In this document: piece after piece, positions 25,697-35,049 of the stretch
Position numbering within the stretch: the stretch's first letter is position 1
Layout of the letters: every line of letters begins with the position of its first letter
Assembly (NCBI RefSeq): GCF_037974355.1
Contig: NZ_CP150235.1
Location: 3,782,001 to 3,846,000 of the forward strand
Reading direction: 5' to 3'
Origin: Paenibacillus sp. FSL R5-0517
GTDB lineage: Bacteria > Bacillota > Bacilli > Paenibacillales > Paenibacillaceae
DNA length: 64,000 bases
Translations under genes and position numbers: made by a program
Notes under the pieces: model-generated
The model's database searches: none
Told to the model about the DNA's origin: nothing
What the model saw: the letters and a program-made list of their open reading frames with translations, nothing else

Positions 25697-25993
25697 TCAC
25701 GTCTCTTCTTGCACACTAAGCTGTACATATTGCGTGAGACGGCAATACTGAAATAACAGCATCTCTTCATTACCTTGTCCCAGAGCCACGCTACGCCCTT
25801 CCTTGATCATGTGATTTAACAACTCGTGAAGGAAACTCATCTGCAAACGCATGGATTCCGCTGCCAGCTGCTCAAGAACTTCAATATCTCGGATCGCAAA
25901 CTGGGATCCCCCCCGCAGGAGCAACTCTTCAGACCAGCTGCTGATTCTTTGCATGAACTGATTATGCTCTTCCAAGTCTTCCCATCCTTCCAT
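25697..25993 (-). CDS. small unknown protein at the end of the MoxR-SWIM operon
   Basis: The 98-residue product overlaps the end of the SWIM gene by 32 bases. It is acidic and appears mostly helical (DIEVLEQLAAESMRLQMSFLHELLNHMIKEGRS), with no cysteine cluster or membrane helix. No known family was recognised. The ribosome site is weak, so coupling to the upstream gene is likely. The terminator at 25585 follows it, so it belongs to the same transcript and may be an extra component of that system. Confidence 0.5.
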   Translation of the reverse strand: MEGWEDLEEHNQFMQRISSWSEELLLRGGSQFAIRDIEVLEQLAAESMRLQMSFLHELLNHMIKEGRSVALGQGNEEMLLFQYCRLTQYVQLSVQEET

Positions 25994-27794
25994 TCCCGAT
26001 ATCCAGTTTAAGACTAAGCACCGTTTGACCCTTCAGGAAACTGATTGGGCTAATCCGTCTTGATTCCACACGCACGAACGCATAGAAGTGTTCAAGGGAT
26101 TGGGAACCATATCCTGATTCCAGTCTTTGGATCATGGTCTGCCAATCTGTTGAATACGGGAGAGTGAGTGTCAGTAGTTCTCCATCGGCACTCTCAACCT
26201 TTAGGACAAGATCTTGCGTTTGTTTGACAAAGCTATGGTCCACAATTCGAGCAACTTTGATCACAGCCAGTCGTTCTCTAGGCGCAGTGAATAAGTCAAA
26301 TGTTCGCGATTCCTCTTGAAGTACAGACGATGCATCCTGCATGATTTTGCCCATATTCAGCGTTTCCACGCCCGAACGTGGCAAAATGGTAAGCTTGGCG
26401 CCTTCTCCGGAGGAAATCCGGTGTTCTTCATTCACTTTCACGGAGTGGAATTGAACTTCTTCACCCACGAACTGACGAAAGGTCACATGAGGCAGCCATG
26501 GTGTAAATGCACCATAATGCTCTGTATATGAGAACTGCTGATCATCATAATACACAGCACGTACATCGCTATAGGTGTAGATTTCCCCATCATCGAAACA
26601 ATAGAAGTAATAGGTGATACCACGGAAACCGGATCGTGTCTCCCATGCATCGGCTCCCAGTCCATATAGGTGAAGTGAAGGAACCGTAAAGTATTTACTT
26701 CGAAAACTGCCAATGAGCTGACTCTGTTGAATGGTTGACACCTGTTTCTCTTCAAGAGCCTGGAGTGCAAGATACAGCTTGCTTACCCGATCCAGCATGG
26801 ATTGCATGGAGAAACGGATATGTCTGTTGAGAAACAACTGTAGTTCGCCTTGAATCCCTCGCAGACTGCGTTCGATGTCAGGCAGGTTGCCACTATGGGC
26901 AGCAATGGCCAGTGTCTCCAATTGTGCCATATAGGACTGCGGAAGACGGGCCAGTCCCGTCTTCAACAATCCTGCCAGCATCATGCGACATTCCTGCACG
27001 GTCTGCAAAGAAAACTTGGCTTCGTACACTCGTCCACTTAATGCATCCGTATCATCCAGCCCTTTTAGTGCACGATACCGTAACAATGCTTCAAGCTTGG
27101 CCAGCTTTCCGGCTGTCTGCGGCACCTTGCAAAGAGCTTTCGCAAGACTGGCTTCCTCAGTAAAAGACACCTCCATGTTCTGGCTTGTCAGCTGTACCGT
27201 AAGAAGTGAATCTTCAATGATCTTCACCTCTTCAGGGTACCTTAAGCGGAATACAACTTCCTCTATCATGGAGGCACTATATGGTTTAATTAACACGCTA
27301 GGATCAGACTCCGTCATCCAGCGGAAACGAGACTCGATCTCACGAGATGCTCCATGCGAAACTACGTTTGAATCATCCCTATTTGATCCTACGTTTGACA
27401 CAGAGTCTGGTACTGTTAAACCTTTTAATACGTCCAAGGAATTCTTTTCCGATATCCCTGAGTCCTTATCTGGCATTTGCTTCTCGTCAACACTGATCGA
27501 ATCCTCTAACGAATGTTTCCGTTGATCATATAGAATTGCAATCAGCACATGCTTGCAGATATGCTCTGACGGACAGGAACAATTCCAATGATCCAGCGTA
27601 TCCTCAAGCGTACATTGTGTCCCATCACTTAACTCGCAGCTCACGGATGATTCATTCCATGTGTATCTTACAGTTACACCATTGTCCAACTCTTTCAAAG
27701 ACCTTTTGTACAATCCCTTGTTGGCGTAACGGATCAGATAATCCTCTGCACACAGCTTCGAAAAAATCCGGAATTTCTCCTTGAACGCACTCAC
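25962..27794 (-). CDS. SWIM zinc-finger protein (YehQ-like)
   Basis: The 610-residue product has a SWIM zinc finger near residues 50-90, with Cys-x-Cys and Cys-x-His in CSCPSEHICKHV; this motif binds zinc and usually DNA or protein. The rest is not recognised. GTG at 27794 lies four bases after the DUF4132 stop, so translation is probably coupled. The combination with MoxR, DUF5682, VWA and DUF4132 genes matches the E. coli yeh cluster, where yehQ codes for a SWIM protein (from memory of that cluster). Molecular role unknown. Confidence 0.8.
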   Translation of the reverse strand: MSAFKEKFRIFSKLCAEDYLIRYANKGLYKRSLKELDNGVTVRYTWNESSVSCELSDGTQCTLEDTLDHWNCSCPSEHICKHVLIAILYDQRKHSLEDSISVDEKQMPDKDSGISEKNSLDVLKGLTVPDSVSNVGSNRDDSNVVSHGASREIESRFRWMTESDPSVLIKPYSASMIEEVVFRLRYPEEVKIIEDSLLTVQLTSQNMEVSFTEEASLAKALCKVPQTAGKLAKLEALLRYRALKGLDDTDALSGRVYEAKFSLQTVQECRMMLAGLLKTGLARLPQSYMAQLETLAIAAHSGNLPDIERSLRGIQGELQLFLNRHIRFSMQSMLDRVSKLYLALQALEEKQVSTIQQSQLIGSFRSKYFTVPSLHLYGLGADAWETRSGFRGITYYFYCFDDGEIYTYSDVRAVYYDDQQFSYTEHYGAFTPWLPHVTFRQFVGEEVQFHSVKVNEEHRISSGEGAKLTILPRSGVETLNMGKIMQDASSVLQEESRTFDLFTAPRERLAVIKVARIVDHSFVKQTQDLVLKVESADGELLTLTLPYSTDWQTMIQRLESGYGSQSLEHFYAFVRVESRRISPISFLKGQTVLSLKLDIGNGRMGRLGRA

Positions 27795-27798
27795 GTTA

Positions 27799-30700
27799 TC
27801 AACGCCCCGTTGCTCTCAAAATATCGTAGATCGTTTCACTGAATACGCGACCTGAAACGTTGCCCAAAGCAATGGGTTTGTTGTCACCGTAGTAATAATA
27901 TTGCTTGTTATTCGGTTTGAAGAAATGCAGGGATTCCAGGGTAATGTCATCCAATCCTTCGTAATACGTAATACTCGTACCACTGAATTGCAATTCCGCA
28001 ACAAGATCTCCGTACTCTTTATAAAATTCATGATACCAGCCGCCGTCCTGTGCAGGCCCCTTGATCCAGCCGTATTTCTCCAGTGCTTTGGGGAAAGACG
28101 TTGGTGAGAAATCAGACTCAGGTAGACGATCGTATTCATTCTTGGTCTTGTCCTCATCTTCAGGCTGATGAATTTCACGATTCAGTTGTTCAAACGGCTG
28201 CTTGATCTCGTAATCCTCCAACTGCGTTATCCAACCTTCAAGCGTCGCCTGATCCAGTTCCAATGGGTGTATAAGTCCCACTTGTGCACCTGAAGGCAGA
28301 TCAACCTCATCTTCATCCACGGAATTAAAGGTGCCGTCCTCCATATAACGGAACGTGCTGATCAGAACGCCATCCTCATACGTTCCCCAGATCAGACCAA
28401 CAGCAAATTTTTGCATGATGACATTATCAACAAACAGAGATTTCCACTCATCGGCAGACCACAGACGTTGCTTGGACAATGATTCTTCCAGACGCTGCGC
28501 CTGAATGTTAACCATGGATTTGAGATCTTTTTTCAGCTGCGTAAAACGTGCCTTGGACTGTGCTGCGAGTTCAGCATCGTCTTTCTGTGCAGGAGCAGGC
28601 AGACTCTTCACGGATTTGCCCGTTTCTTCATTGAGTACAACCACTTGCAAGTCTCCATTCACCTTAACCAGGAAGGAGCGCTCCCCGTAACTCAGCTGCA
28701 TGGTCCCTTTTTCATCAAAACCAAGTGTAGTGACCAACCGATCTTCCAATTGTTCCGAGGTAAGTCCCATATTATCAGCTGCAAGCTGCAATGCTTCTTC
28801 AGCTGCACCTTTCACTTGGCGGTTCTTCACACCACGTTTGATCTTGTCAATCGCCATAAGAGCGGATGGATCTTTCAGATAAGCGAGCACTTTTACAGCA
28901 TCCGCTGCAATCGCACCACGACTGTTTTCGGTCCATTCCTTAATTTGCGGAGCCAGAATATTTACAATCTGAATATCACCAAAGAGTGCTGAAACATACA
29001 TCACCCACTTCTCTTTCGCGGGAGCACCTTCCTGAATCCAGACCTGAAGCAATTCACTTGCAAAACGAGCGAGCGATGCCTCACTTACGTAGTCCCGTAA
29101 TTCATTTAACCTTTCATTGGGACCAGATGTATGATCCAAGGATTGCACCAGCACATAAAGCTTAATTCGGTCATCTACCTTTTCATTATCCTCTGTCCGT
29201 ATCAGGGAAGGGAGATCTTTCAGGGACAACCAGCTTAGTCTGGACAGCTTTTTGCTATCTGCCTGATCAGCAAGCGCAGCATGGGCATACTCCGGGCTCA
29301 GATCCGCGGTATCGAGCAGAATTTGAATCAGGTTCTTCCAATCGGCTGCCTTCTCCTTCTTCAAAAGCTCACCGTACAGCTCCTTGCTGTTTTCCAAACT
29401 GCGGATTGCGGTCAGAGCCATCTCTTTGATTCCCACTTTTTTCTCCGAAAGGTATACGAGTGTATACAAGTCCTGATCAGGTATCCGATTGAATTCGGCT
29501 AACGCCACACCGTTGGCCTTCTTGGACGAATCCTGCAGTCCGGCACGAATCGCTTCGGACAGTTGTTTCTTCGAGAGCTCATCACGCTGTTCAAAAGTAA
29601 TCTCCAGAATTAAAATGCGCGTATCCGTTGGCAGTTTCTTGTACTGTGTCAGTGCATAGTCCAGATTCTGCTGAATGATTCGGCGGTATTCGTCATGTGG
29701 CATGGCTTTGTATCTGTAGTCGGTCATGCCATTGAGAGAGATCAGGCTGGTCAGCAATTTTTCACGTTGCACCTCAGGATCTTGTCCATAACGTTGAAGC
29801 AGTTTCTCTCCACTAAACGCGTATGAATTATACATGTCTGAGACAATATCCAGCGTCCAATCGGGATGAGTGGTCAGGATTGCGAATCTGCGCATTGCTT
29901 CCGACTCCAAGGGCAGAAAACTAATACTGATGAGAATATGAACACGCTTCTTGTCCCGATTCAGTTGATTAAACAACGCACGACTATTCGAGTCTTGCCA
30001 ATATTCCTCAAGGGTGTTTTCCCCACTTAAGTATCTTGCAATCGCAATTCCCTGGCGCCCCCCATCCAATGGATGCCGCAAAGCGCTGAATACTGCTTGC
30101 TCCAATGACTCCTCTGCATTGGGCAGCTCCAATCCCTGATCCTCCATGAATTTTTGAATGCAAAGTTTGAGGAATGGCGTTTTGATCAACTCGTAAGCTC
30201 GAATTGCTTGTTCAGGATGATTCGTGACCGCGGATCGTAGCATGTTCCAGGATATGGTATACATATTAAGCTCGTCTCTCAGCATTTCAACCAACTGATA
30301 AGGCTCATCCAGAGGCACAAGTCCAGCAAGCAGATCATTGGGACTCTTTGCTCTCGGGTCCATACTCAGCAAGTAACTTCGAACTTCAAGTGGATAAATC
30401 TCATGTAACTGATGCAGGGTGTGAAGCAAAACATTCCCAATCTCACTCTTTGCATCAAGAAACCGTTGTTTGCCTCCACTAATATTAATCAGGTACAGCA
30501 AGGCACTGCTCACCAGTACCATCGTTTGATGGAATACAGCGTGTGAACATTGCTCTTTAGGAGAGAAAGACGTATTGGGATACAGCTCAGCTATGAGCTG
30601 ACTACGCTTTTGCTTGAGGAATTCATCTTTTAATTCTTGGGAAGAGCCGTTATGCTTCCCTTGAATGTTACTGACCACTATAGGTTCGATCAACGTATGT

Positions 30701-31353
30701 AGCTCATTCCGCAACTGATCAGGATCATTCGCCATCACATGTTGAAACAACGCTGGCAACGATTGCGCAGCAGATTCAACCTCTGCATGAGAAGAGGTAT
30801 CACTTAGCTTCGAATATAGTTGCAGGAGCATTAATGCATTAATGACATCCCGATAATTCCCCTGACTGTCCGCTTTTTTGGAATCAAAAAGCCACTGGGC
30901 ACGTTTTAATTTGCTCTTCAATTCAGCCAGAATTTCGTTTTCGCCCGCAAACTGTTGGATCTTCTCCAACCTGGCCAACAACCCGCCCATGCGATCAGAA
31001 CTTTTGCTCTTCCCGCTTAAGCCGTAGGCTTCAGAATCATTTCCCATACAGATGGTAAAGGCATCCGTTCTCCATGTATTTCTTTTGGAATAAGTCGATT
31101 CCAGATATATCACAATAGCCCCGGCACGGTAAAAGATGTCTCCGTCCTCTTTTTTGGCGAGCTTCATGAGCAGATCAATCGTCTGATACACATAATGACT
31201 CGAATTTCCCAACATATCCGGGAACTTGTCTGTCGTTCCCAAGACATAATCAATAATCTCGGAGCTTCGATCTGTTTTTAATGAATACTCGTTTGAACAC
31301 GTTACTGCGAATTTCTCCACCAAAGTTTCTACTGCACGATCTGTGGTAAGCAT
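27799..31353 (-). CDS. very large DUF4132 protein (YehI/MolR-like)
   Basis: ATG 31353 with AAGGAGG upstream is chosen; the frame extends to 31404 but without a ribosome site. The 1184-residue product has a long helical, repeat-like body and a C-terminal DUF4132 domain: FAVGLIWGTYEDGVLISTFRY, then FNSVDEDEVDLPSGAQVGLIHPLEL and QPFEQLNREI. E. coli YehI has a similar length (about 1200). DUF4132/MolR proteins have no firmly assigned activity. Position between the VWA and SWIM genes suggests a scaffold or target-binding part of a MoxR-VWA machine (inference). Confidence 0.85.
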   Translation of the reverse strand: MLTTDRAVETLVEKFAVTCSNEYSLKTDRSSEIIDYVLGTTDKFPDMLGNSSHYVYQTIDLLMKLAKKEDGDIFYRAGAIVIYLESTYSKRNTWRTDAFTICMGNDSEAYGLSGKSKSSDRMGGLLARLEKIQQFAGENEILAELKSKLKRAQWLFDSKKADSQGNYRDVINALMLLQLYSKLSDTSSHAEVESAAQSLPALFQHVMANDPDQLRNELHTLIEPIVVSNIQGKHNGSSQELKDEFLKQKRSQLIAELYPNTSFSPKEQCSHAVFHQTMVLVSSALLYLINISGGKQRFLDAKSEIGNVLLHTLHQLHEIYPLEVRSYLLSMDPRAKSPNDLLAGLVPLDEPYQLVEMLRDELNMYTISWNMLRSAVTNHPEQAIRAYELIKTPFLKLCIQKFMEDQGLELPNAEESLEQAVFSALRHPLDGGRQGIAIARYLSGENTLEEYWQDSNSRALFNQLNRDKKRVHILISISFLPLESEAMRRFAILTTHPDWTLDIVSDMYNSYAFSGEKLLQRYGQDPEVQREKLLTSLISLNGMTDYRYKAMPHDEYRRIIQQNLDYALTQYKKLPTDTRILILEITFEQRDELSKKQLSEAIRAGLQDSSKKANGVALAEFNRIPDQDLYTLVYLSEKKVGIKEMALTAIRSLENSKELYGELLKKEKAADWKNLIQILLDTADLSPEYAHAALADQADSKKLSRLSWLSLKDLPSLIRTEDNEKVDDRIKLYVLVQSLDHTSGPNERLNELRDYVSEASLARFASELLQVWIQEGAPAKEKWVMYVSALFGDIQIVNILAPQIKEWTENSRGAIAADAVKVLAYLKDPSALMAIDKIKRGVKNRQVKGAAEEALQLAADNMGLTSEQLEDRLVTTLGFDEKGTMQLSYGERSFLVKVNGDLQVVVLNEETGKSVKSLPAPAQKDDAELAAQSKARFTQLKKDLKSMVNIQAQRLEESLSKQRLWSADEWKSLFVDNVIMQKFAVGLIWGTYEDGVLISTFRYMEDGTFNSVDEDEVDLPSGAQVGLIHPLELDQATLEGWITQLEDYEIKQPFEQLNREIHQPEDEDKTKNEYDRLPESDFSPTSFPKALEKYGWIKGPAQDGGWYHEFYKEYGDLVAELQFSGTSITYYEGLDDITLESLHFFKPNNKQYYYYGDNKPIALGNVSGRVFSETIYDILRATGR

Positions 31354-31372
31354 TACACATTCCTCCTTGAAT

Positions 31373-32596
31373 TTAAGTGATGATCTCGCCAATCCAATCC
31401 GCAAGCTCGTTTGGGGTAATTGCTGCTACATGTGCGCCCATATTGGTCAACGTCTGTGCGGCATGTTGGTTATAGACTGAATCTCCGTTAAAATCGAGCG
31501 CAGTGAGAACCAGCAATTTGCAGCCTGCGTCGATGATATCTTTACAGGCTTTGTACATCTGCGCGATTGGGTAACCTTCCTCCAGGTCACTGACCAGAAT
31601 AAAGATCGTTTTGCCTGGATTATCGATTAACGTCTCGCCGTAACGCAACGCTTTGGTAATATGTGTGCCCCCGCCGAGCTGAACATTCATGAGCACGTCT
31701 ACGGGATCCTCCAGTCTGTCGCTCAGGTCAACCACCTGCGTATCAAAAATGAATAATTTCGTGCGCAGCGCATTCAAGCGATAGAAGATGCTGGCCATCA
31801 CCGAACTGTAGATAACTGAATCCAGCATACTGCCACTTTCATCCACCCCAATAATGATGTTCCACTTGTTATGAGGTTGTATATTCCCGTCGAAATAGAG
31901 GCGATCAATCACAAATCTGCGCTTATTTTTATCATAATTTTTCAAATTTTTGGTAATGGTTCTTTTGAAATTCAGATTGCGCAAGGATCGTACTGAACTC
32001 GAAGTATAACGACTGCGCTTACCCATGATACTGGCTCGAGTCTGAGATTCCAGCTTGCTGCGGAGTTCCTCAACCACCGTTCGCACGATCTCTTTGGCGC
32101 TCTTTAACACCTCACCTTTCATCCGTCCTTTGAACTGCATAATGTTCTTGAGCAGATTCATGTTGGGTTCAAGGGACTCAAGCAGCTTTTTGTCTGTTAA
32201 CAATTCAGTCAGTCCATAGCGGTCGAGTGCCTGCTTCTCCAATATTTCTACCGTTGGTTTGGGAAATAGGTCCCTGACCTTGTGTAACCATTTCGGTACA
32301 GTCAGGTTGGACGCACCGCGTCCTCCTTCTTTTCGGTAACCTTGTTCTTCACCGTATTCACGGTTGTAGAGATAGCCCAGAATCTCATCCATTTCCGTAT
32401 ATTGAAATTCACTCGAAGTGTATTGGTCTGTATTGCACAGCCCTTCTTCGGCCGATTCACCAAGAATCAGACGCCAGCGATTTAAGGTTTCAGCAGAAGG
32501 ATGCTCCCCTCGTTTGCCTCCATCCAGATTGGAACTTTCCTTGATTACTCTGGGTTCGCCCGCGCTCCGATTCGCTTCATTCATATTAGCTTCCAT
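31373..32596 (-). CDS. VWA domain protein (YehP-like)
   Basis: The AAAGGAG site favours ATG 32596, which overlaps the previous gene by 16 bases. The 407-residue product ends in a von Willebrand A domain (about 230-400) with an intact metal-ion-dependent adhesion site, DESGSM (D-x-S-x-S), preceded by IIGV, and GGGTHIT later. The N-terminal half is charged and unassigned. VWA proteins of this type act with MoxR AAA+ ATPases as cofactor or substrate adaptors, in metal insertion or remodelling of complexes. The ATPase is encoded two genes upstream in the same operon. Confidence 0.88.
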   Translation of the reverse strand: MEANMNEANRSAGEPRVIKESSNLDGGKRGEHPSAETLNRWRLILGESAEEGLCNTDQYTSSEFQYTEMDEILGYLYNREYGEEQGYRKEGGRGASNLTVPKWLHKVRDLFPKPTVEILEKQALDRYGLTELLTDKKLLESLEPNMNLLKNIMQFKGRMKGEVLKSAKEIVRTVVEELRSKLESQTRASIMGKRSRYTSSSVRSLRNLNFKRTITKNLKNYDKNKRRFVIDRLYFDGNIQPHNKWNIIIGVDESGSMLDSVIYSSVMASIFYRLNALRTKLFIFDTQVVDLSDRLEDPVDVLMNVQLGGGTHITKALRYGETLIDNPGKTIFILVSDLEEGYPIAQMYKACKDIIDAGCKLLVLTALDFNGDSVYNQHAAQTLTNMGAHVAAITPNELADWIGEIIT

Positions 32597-35049
32597 GCGG
32601 CAAACTCCTTTCGAAGCGCTTCGTCCCATGCTTTGGACTGGATCAGCATCTGTTCATCAACCGCAGGTCTTGACATCTCCACTGGTTCAACCTGATGCAG
32701 ACTTGCCACCCGTTCAGCAATCAAGCCTGTTTCCATTGGTGTAAAGTAAGTGAATGCCAGCCTTAATTCCGGTACCATGCTGATGAAGTCGTCGTATGAC
32801 AGCTTTTCAATCAACACATTCAACTCGGATAAGAGCTGATCTTCATATAAAAAAGCGTCACGTGCGACTGTGAATACGCCCTGTAAAAAAAATGCCGTTT
32901 GACGGGTCTGATCCGGTGTACCATGGATATACCCGCGAGCACGATCAACAATCTCATCTCGGGGCCTGTCGCCGAGCCCTGAGGAAATAGCCACACACAC
33001 ACCCTCCAGCTGTGCAGGAAGCTGGTGATCAGACAAAAGCTCATTCAGATGAATTCGGAATGTCTCATCCTGAAAATACGCCTCCGATGACTCCGCGAGC
33101 ATGGCTAGCAGCTTCAGTCCCTGAATAATGGCTTCATGTTCATCCGGATTGGCTCTGGAGAGCTGCAACAACTTGTCCACGGCGTTCCTATAAGCTTCGG
33201 ATACCAGGTCAGGGAGATGTTGCTCGTCAGATAATCCCAGCAACCTGCGGTGTTGATGAATTCGGTTCAAGACTTGCAAGCTGTTACATAAGGATAGGAA
33301 ATTCCCGTCGGTTCTCAGCGCCGAGCGCACCTGTTCATAGAGCTTCATTGCTGTGTTCTGAAGTCCCATGAGCAGTGCTTGAAGCATGAGCCCGGCAAGT
33401 TCACCGCTATGATGATCCGGGATCTCCTGCATTTGTTCTTCCATTTTGCGTGTGGCTGCTCCAGCAAGCGTTCCGCCATAAAGGGAGTTCTCTATCAATC
33501 TGGCCTCAATGCGGGAAGAGTACATATAAACCCAGGTTTCACGAACCAGATTCATGTCACGCTCTGCGATCCAGTCTGGCCCCGATTGCCGTTTTGCGAA
33601 TTCTGGAACCAGATACGTGATGCATTGAATCAATTGGCTGATCTGACGATGCTCCGGTTTCGCATACAGATCCAGCACTTTCTTGTGTTGTCCTGTTGTG
33701 CGAATCTGCAATTTGTAGACTGTACAACGCGCCTTGAAATCCTCCACGATGGGGATACTGAATGAATTGGGAGCCACGCTTCCAATGACGTCTCCTGTCA
33801 ATAACTGCTGTAGCTCTTGCAACGGTTTATCGGTAGCCAAGGTAAGCTCCCCCTTCACAAAGGAAGAGAGTGCTGCATCCATCAACTCGTACACGCCGCC
33901 TTCCCTTTTACCCCGAAGACCGGCAAGGCCCTGAATCATACTGTACGCCTCAATTGCATCACTGGTTGATACATGTTCGTGACCGTCCCGTAATTTGCGC
34001 ATCAGCCGAGATAACAAGTCCAGAGCCGTTAGATTGTATGGTGTACTCTTCTTGCGAAGCAGCTGGTTCCAGATCTGATCGTAATAATTCACATAAGGCA
34101 TGCCGCTTGCATATCCATTAAGCCGATCTGCTTCAGCAAAGGTATAGACCATCGGGTACATCTGTTGGTGAACCGCACTTGGATCAAACGCACTGTGTGG
34201 AGACCTACCTGGTTTACCTTGTGCATCCAAATGTTGTTCTGCATGTTGTTTATCCATTTCTGGCTGTTCCAATTCTGATTCATGTTTCTCTGACATCAAC
34301 AGTCCATAAGTATGAAATCCACCGGTAATGACAAGCACACGCTCATGCTCAAGTACCGCTTGTTGAATACGTTGTTTCATATATGCTTCTCTTGCCAAAT
34401 CACCTGAAGACTGTAATCGTTCCGTGGAATAACACATTCGGGATAGCGTACAATACGTGAATACATCCTGCACGAATTCCTCAGTAGATTTCTCCAGTCC
34501 ACCAATCTCAAACACCTTTTCCCACAATTCATCAAAACTGCGACAGTTTGTTTTTTGGCACAATCGGTTGATAAATTCCGACCCTGCAAGCAAGGTTTCG
34601 TCTTGGATGGAGATCTCCTTTTGCTCTATCTGGCCGGATTTGGATGCATGAGTGGAGAAATGTTGGTAGTCCAGGTCAATAAACTTCGCCGGAATGCCCA
34701 GTCGTTTTGCTTCTTTCATGGCCACATATTCAGGCGAATAACGAAGCATCGGATAATAGCAGGCTTCTCTCTGCAACTCACTCTCATAGGTGTAGTACAG
34801 ACTGACAGGAGGCAAGGTTGCCTCATCACTCAGAACCGAAATGAATGGATTACCGCTCTCTGGTCCTTCGATCAGAATGATATCCGGCTTGTACTCTTCG
34901 ATTAATCGTAACAAGTGATATGAACATACAGGACTGTGGTGTCGTATTGGGTAATAGACCGTATGATTACTCAGGTTATAGACATGGGACTTGAACAAGG
35001 ATTGTAACTGATCAACATCAGGGTCCAGAACTGCTGTTAACCGATCCAT
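32581..35049 (-). CDS. DUF5682 family protein (YehM-like)
   Basis: The 822-residue product begins with the conserved core of DUF5682: VYYPIRHHSPVCSYHLLRLI, then DIILIEGPESGNP, and later VLVITGGFHTYGLL. This His- and acid-rich N-terminal part resembles TraB/haem-degradation-like folds, but that link is only an impression. The long C-terminal half is helical. GAGGAG lies before the ATG, and the gene overlaps the MoxR gene by 13 bases. E. coli YehM is the nearest named relative I recall. Function unknown. Confidence 0.82.
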   Translation of the reverse strand: MDRLTAVLDPDVDQLQSLFKSHVYNLSNHTVYYPIRHHSPVCSYHLLRLIEEYKPDIILIEGPESGNPFISVLSDEATLPPVSLYYTYESELQREACYYPMLRYSPEYVAMKEAKRLGIPAKFIDLDYQHFSTHASKSGQIEQKEISIQDETLLAGSEFINRLCQKTNCRSFDELWEKVFEIGGLEKSTEEFVQDVFTYCTLSRMCYSTERLQSSGDLAREAYMKQRIQQAVLEHERVLVITGGFHTYGLLMSEKHESELEQPEMDKQHAEQHLDAQGKPGRSPHSAFDPSAVHQQMYPMVYTFAEADRLNGYASGMPYVNYYDQIWNQLLRKKSTPYNLTALDLLSRLMRKLRDGHEHVSTSDAIEAYSMIQGLAGLRGKREGGVYELMDAALSSFVKGELTLATDKPLQELQQLLTGDVIGSVAPNSFSIPIVEDFKARCTVYKLQIRTTGQHKKVLDLYAKPEHRQISQLIQCITYLVPEFAKRQSGPDWIAERDMNLVRETWVYMYSSRIEARLIENSLYGGTLAGAATRKMEEQMQEIPDHHSGELAGLMLQALLMGLQNTAMKLYEQVRSALRTDGNFLSLCNSLQVLNRIHQHRRLLGLSDEQHLPDLVSEAYRNAVDKLLQLSRANPDEHEAIIQGLKLLAMLAESSEAYFQDETFRIHLNELLSDHQLPAQLEGVCVAISSGLGDRPRDEIVDRARGYIHGTPDQTRQTAFFLQGVFTVARDAFLYEDQLLSELNVLIEKLSYDDFISMVPELRLAFTYFTPMETGLIAERVASLHQVEPVEMSRPAVDEQMLIQSKAWDEALRKEFAAWKLI

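Noticed and set aside
26983-27525. A 180-codon plus-strand frame inside the SWIM gene
   Set aside because: It is Ser/Cys-rich and antisense to a conserved gene; composition is that of a shadow frame.
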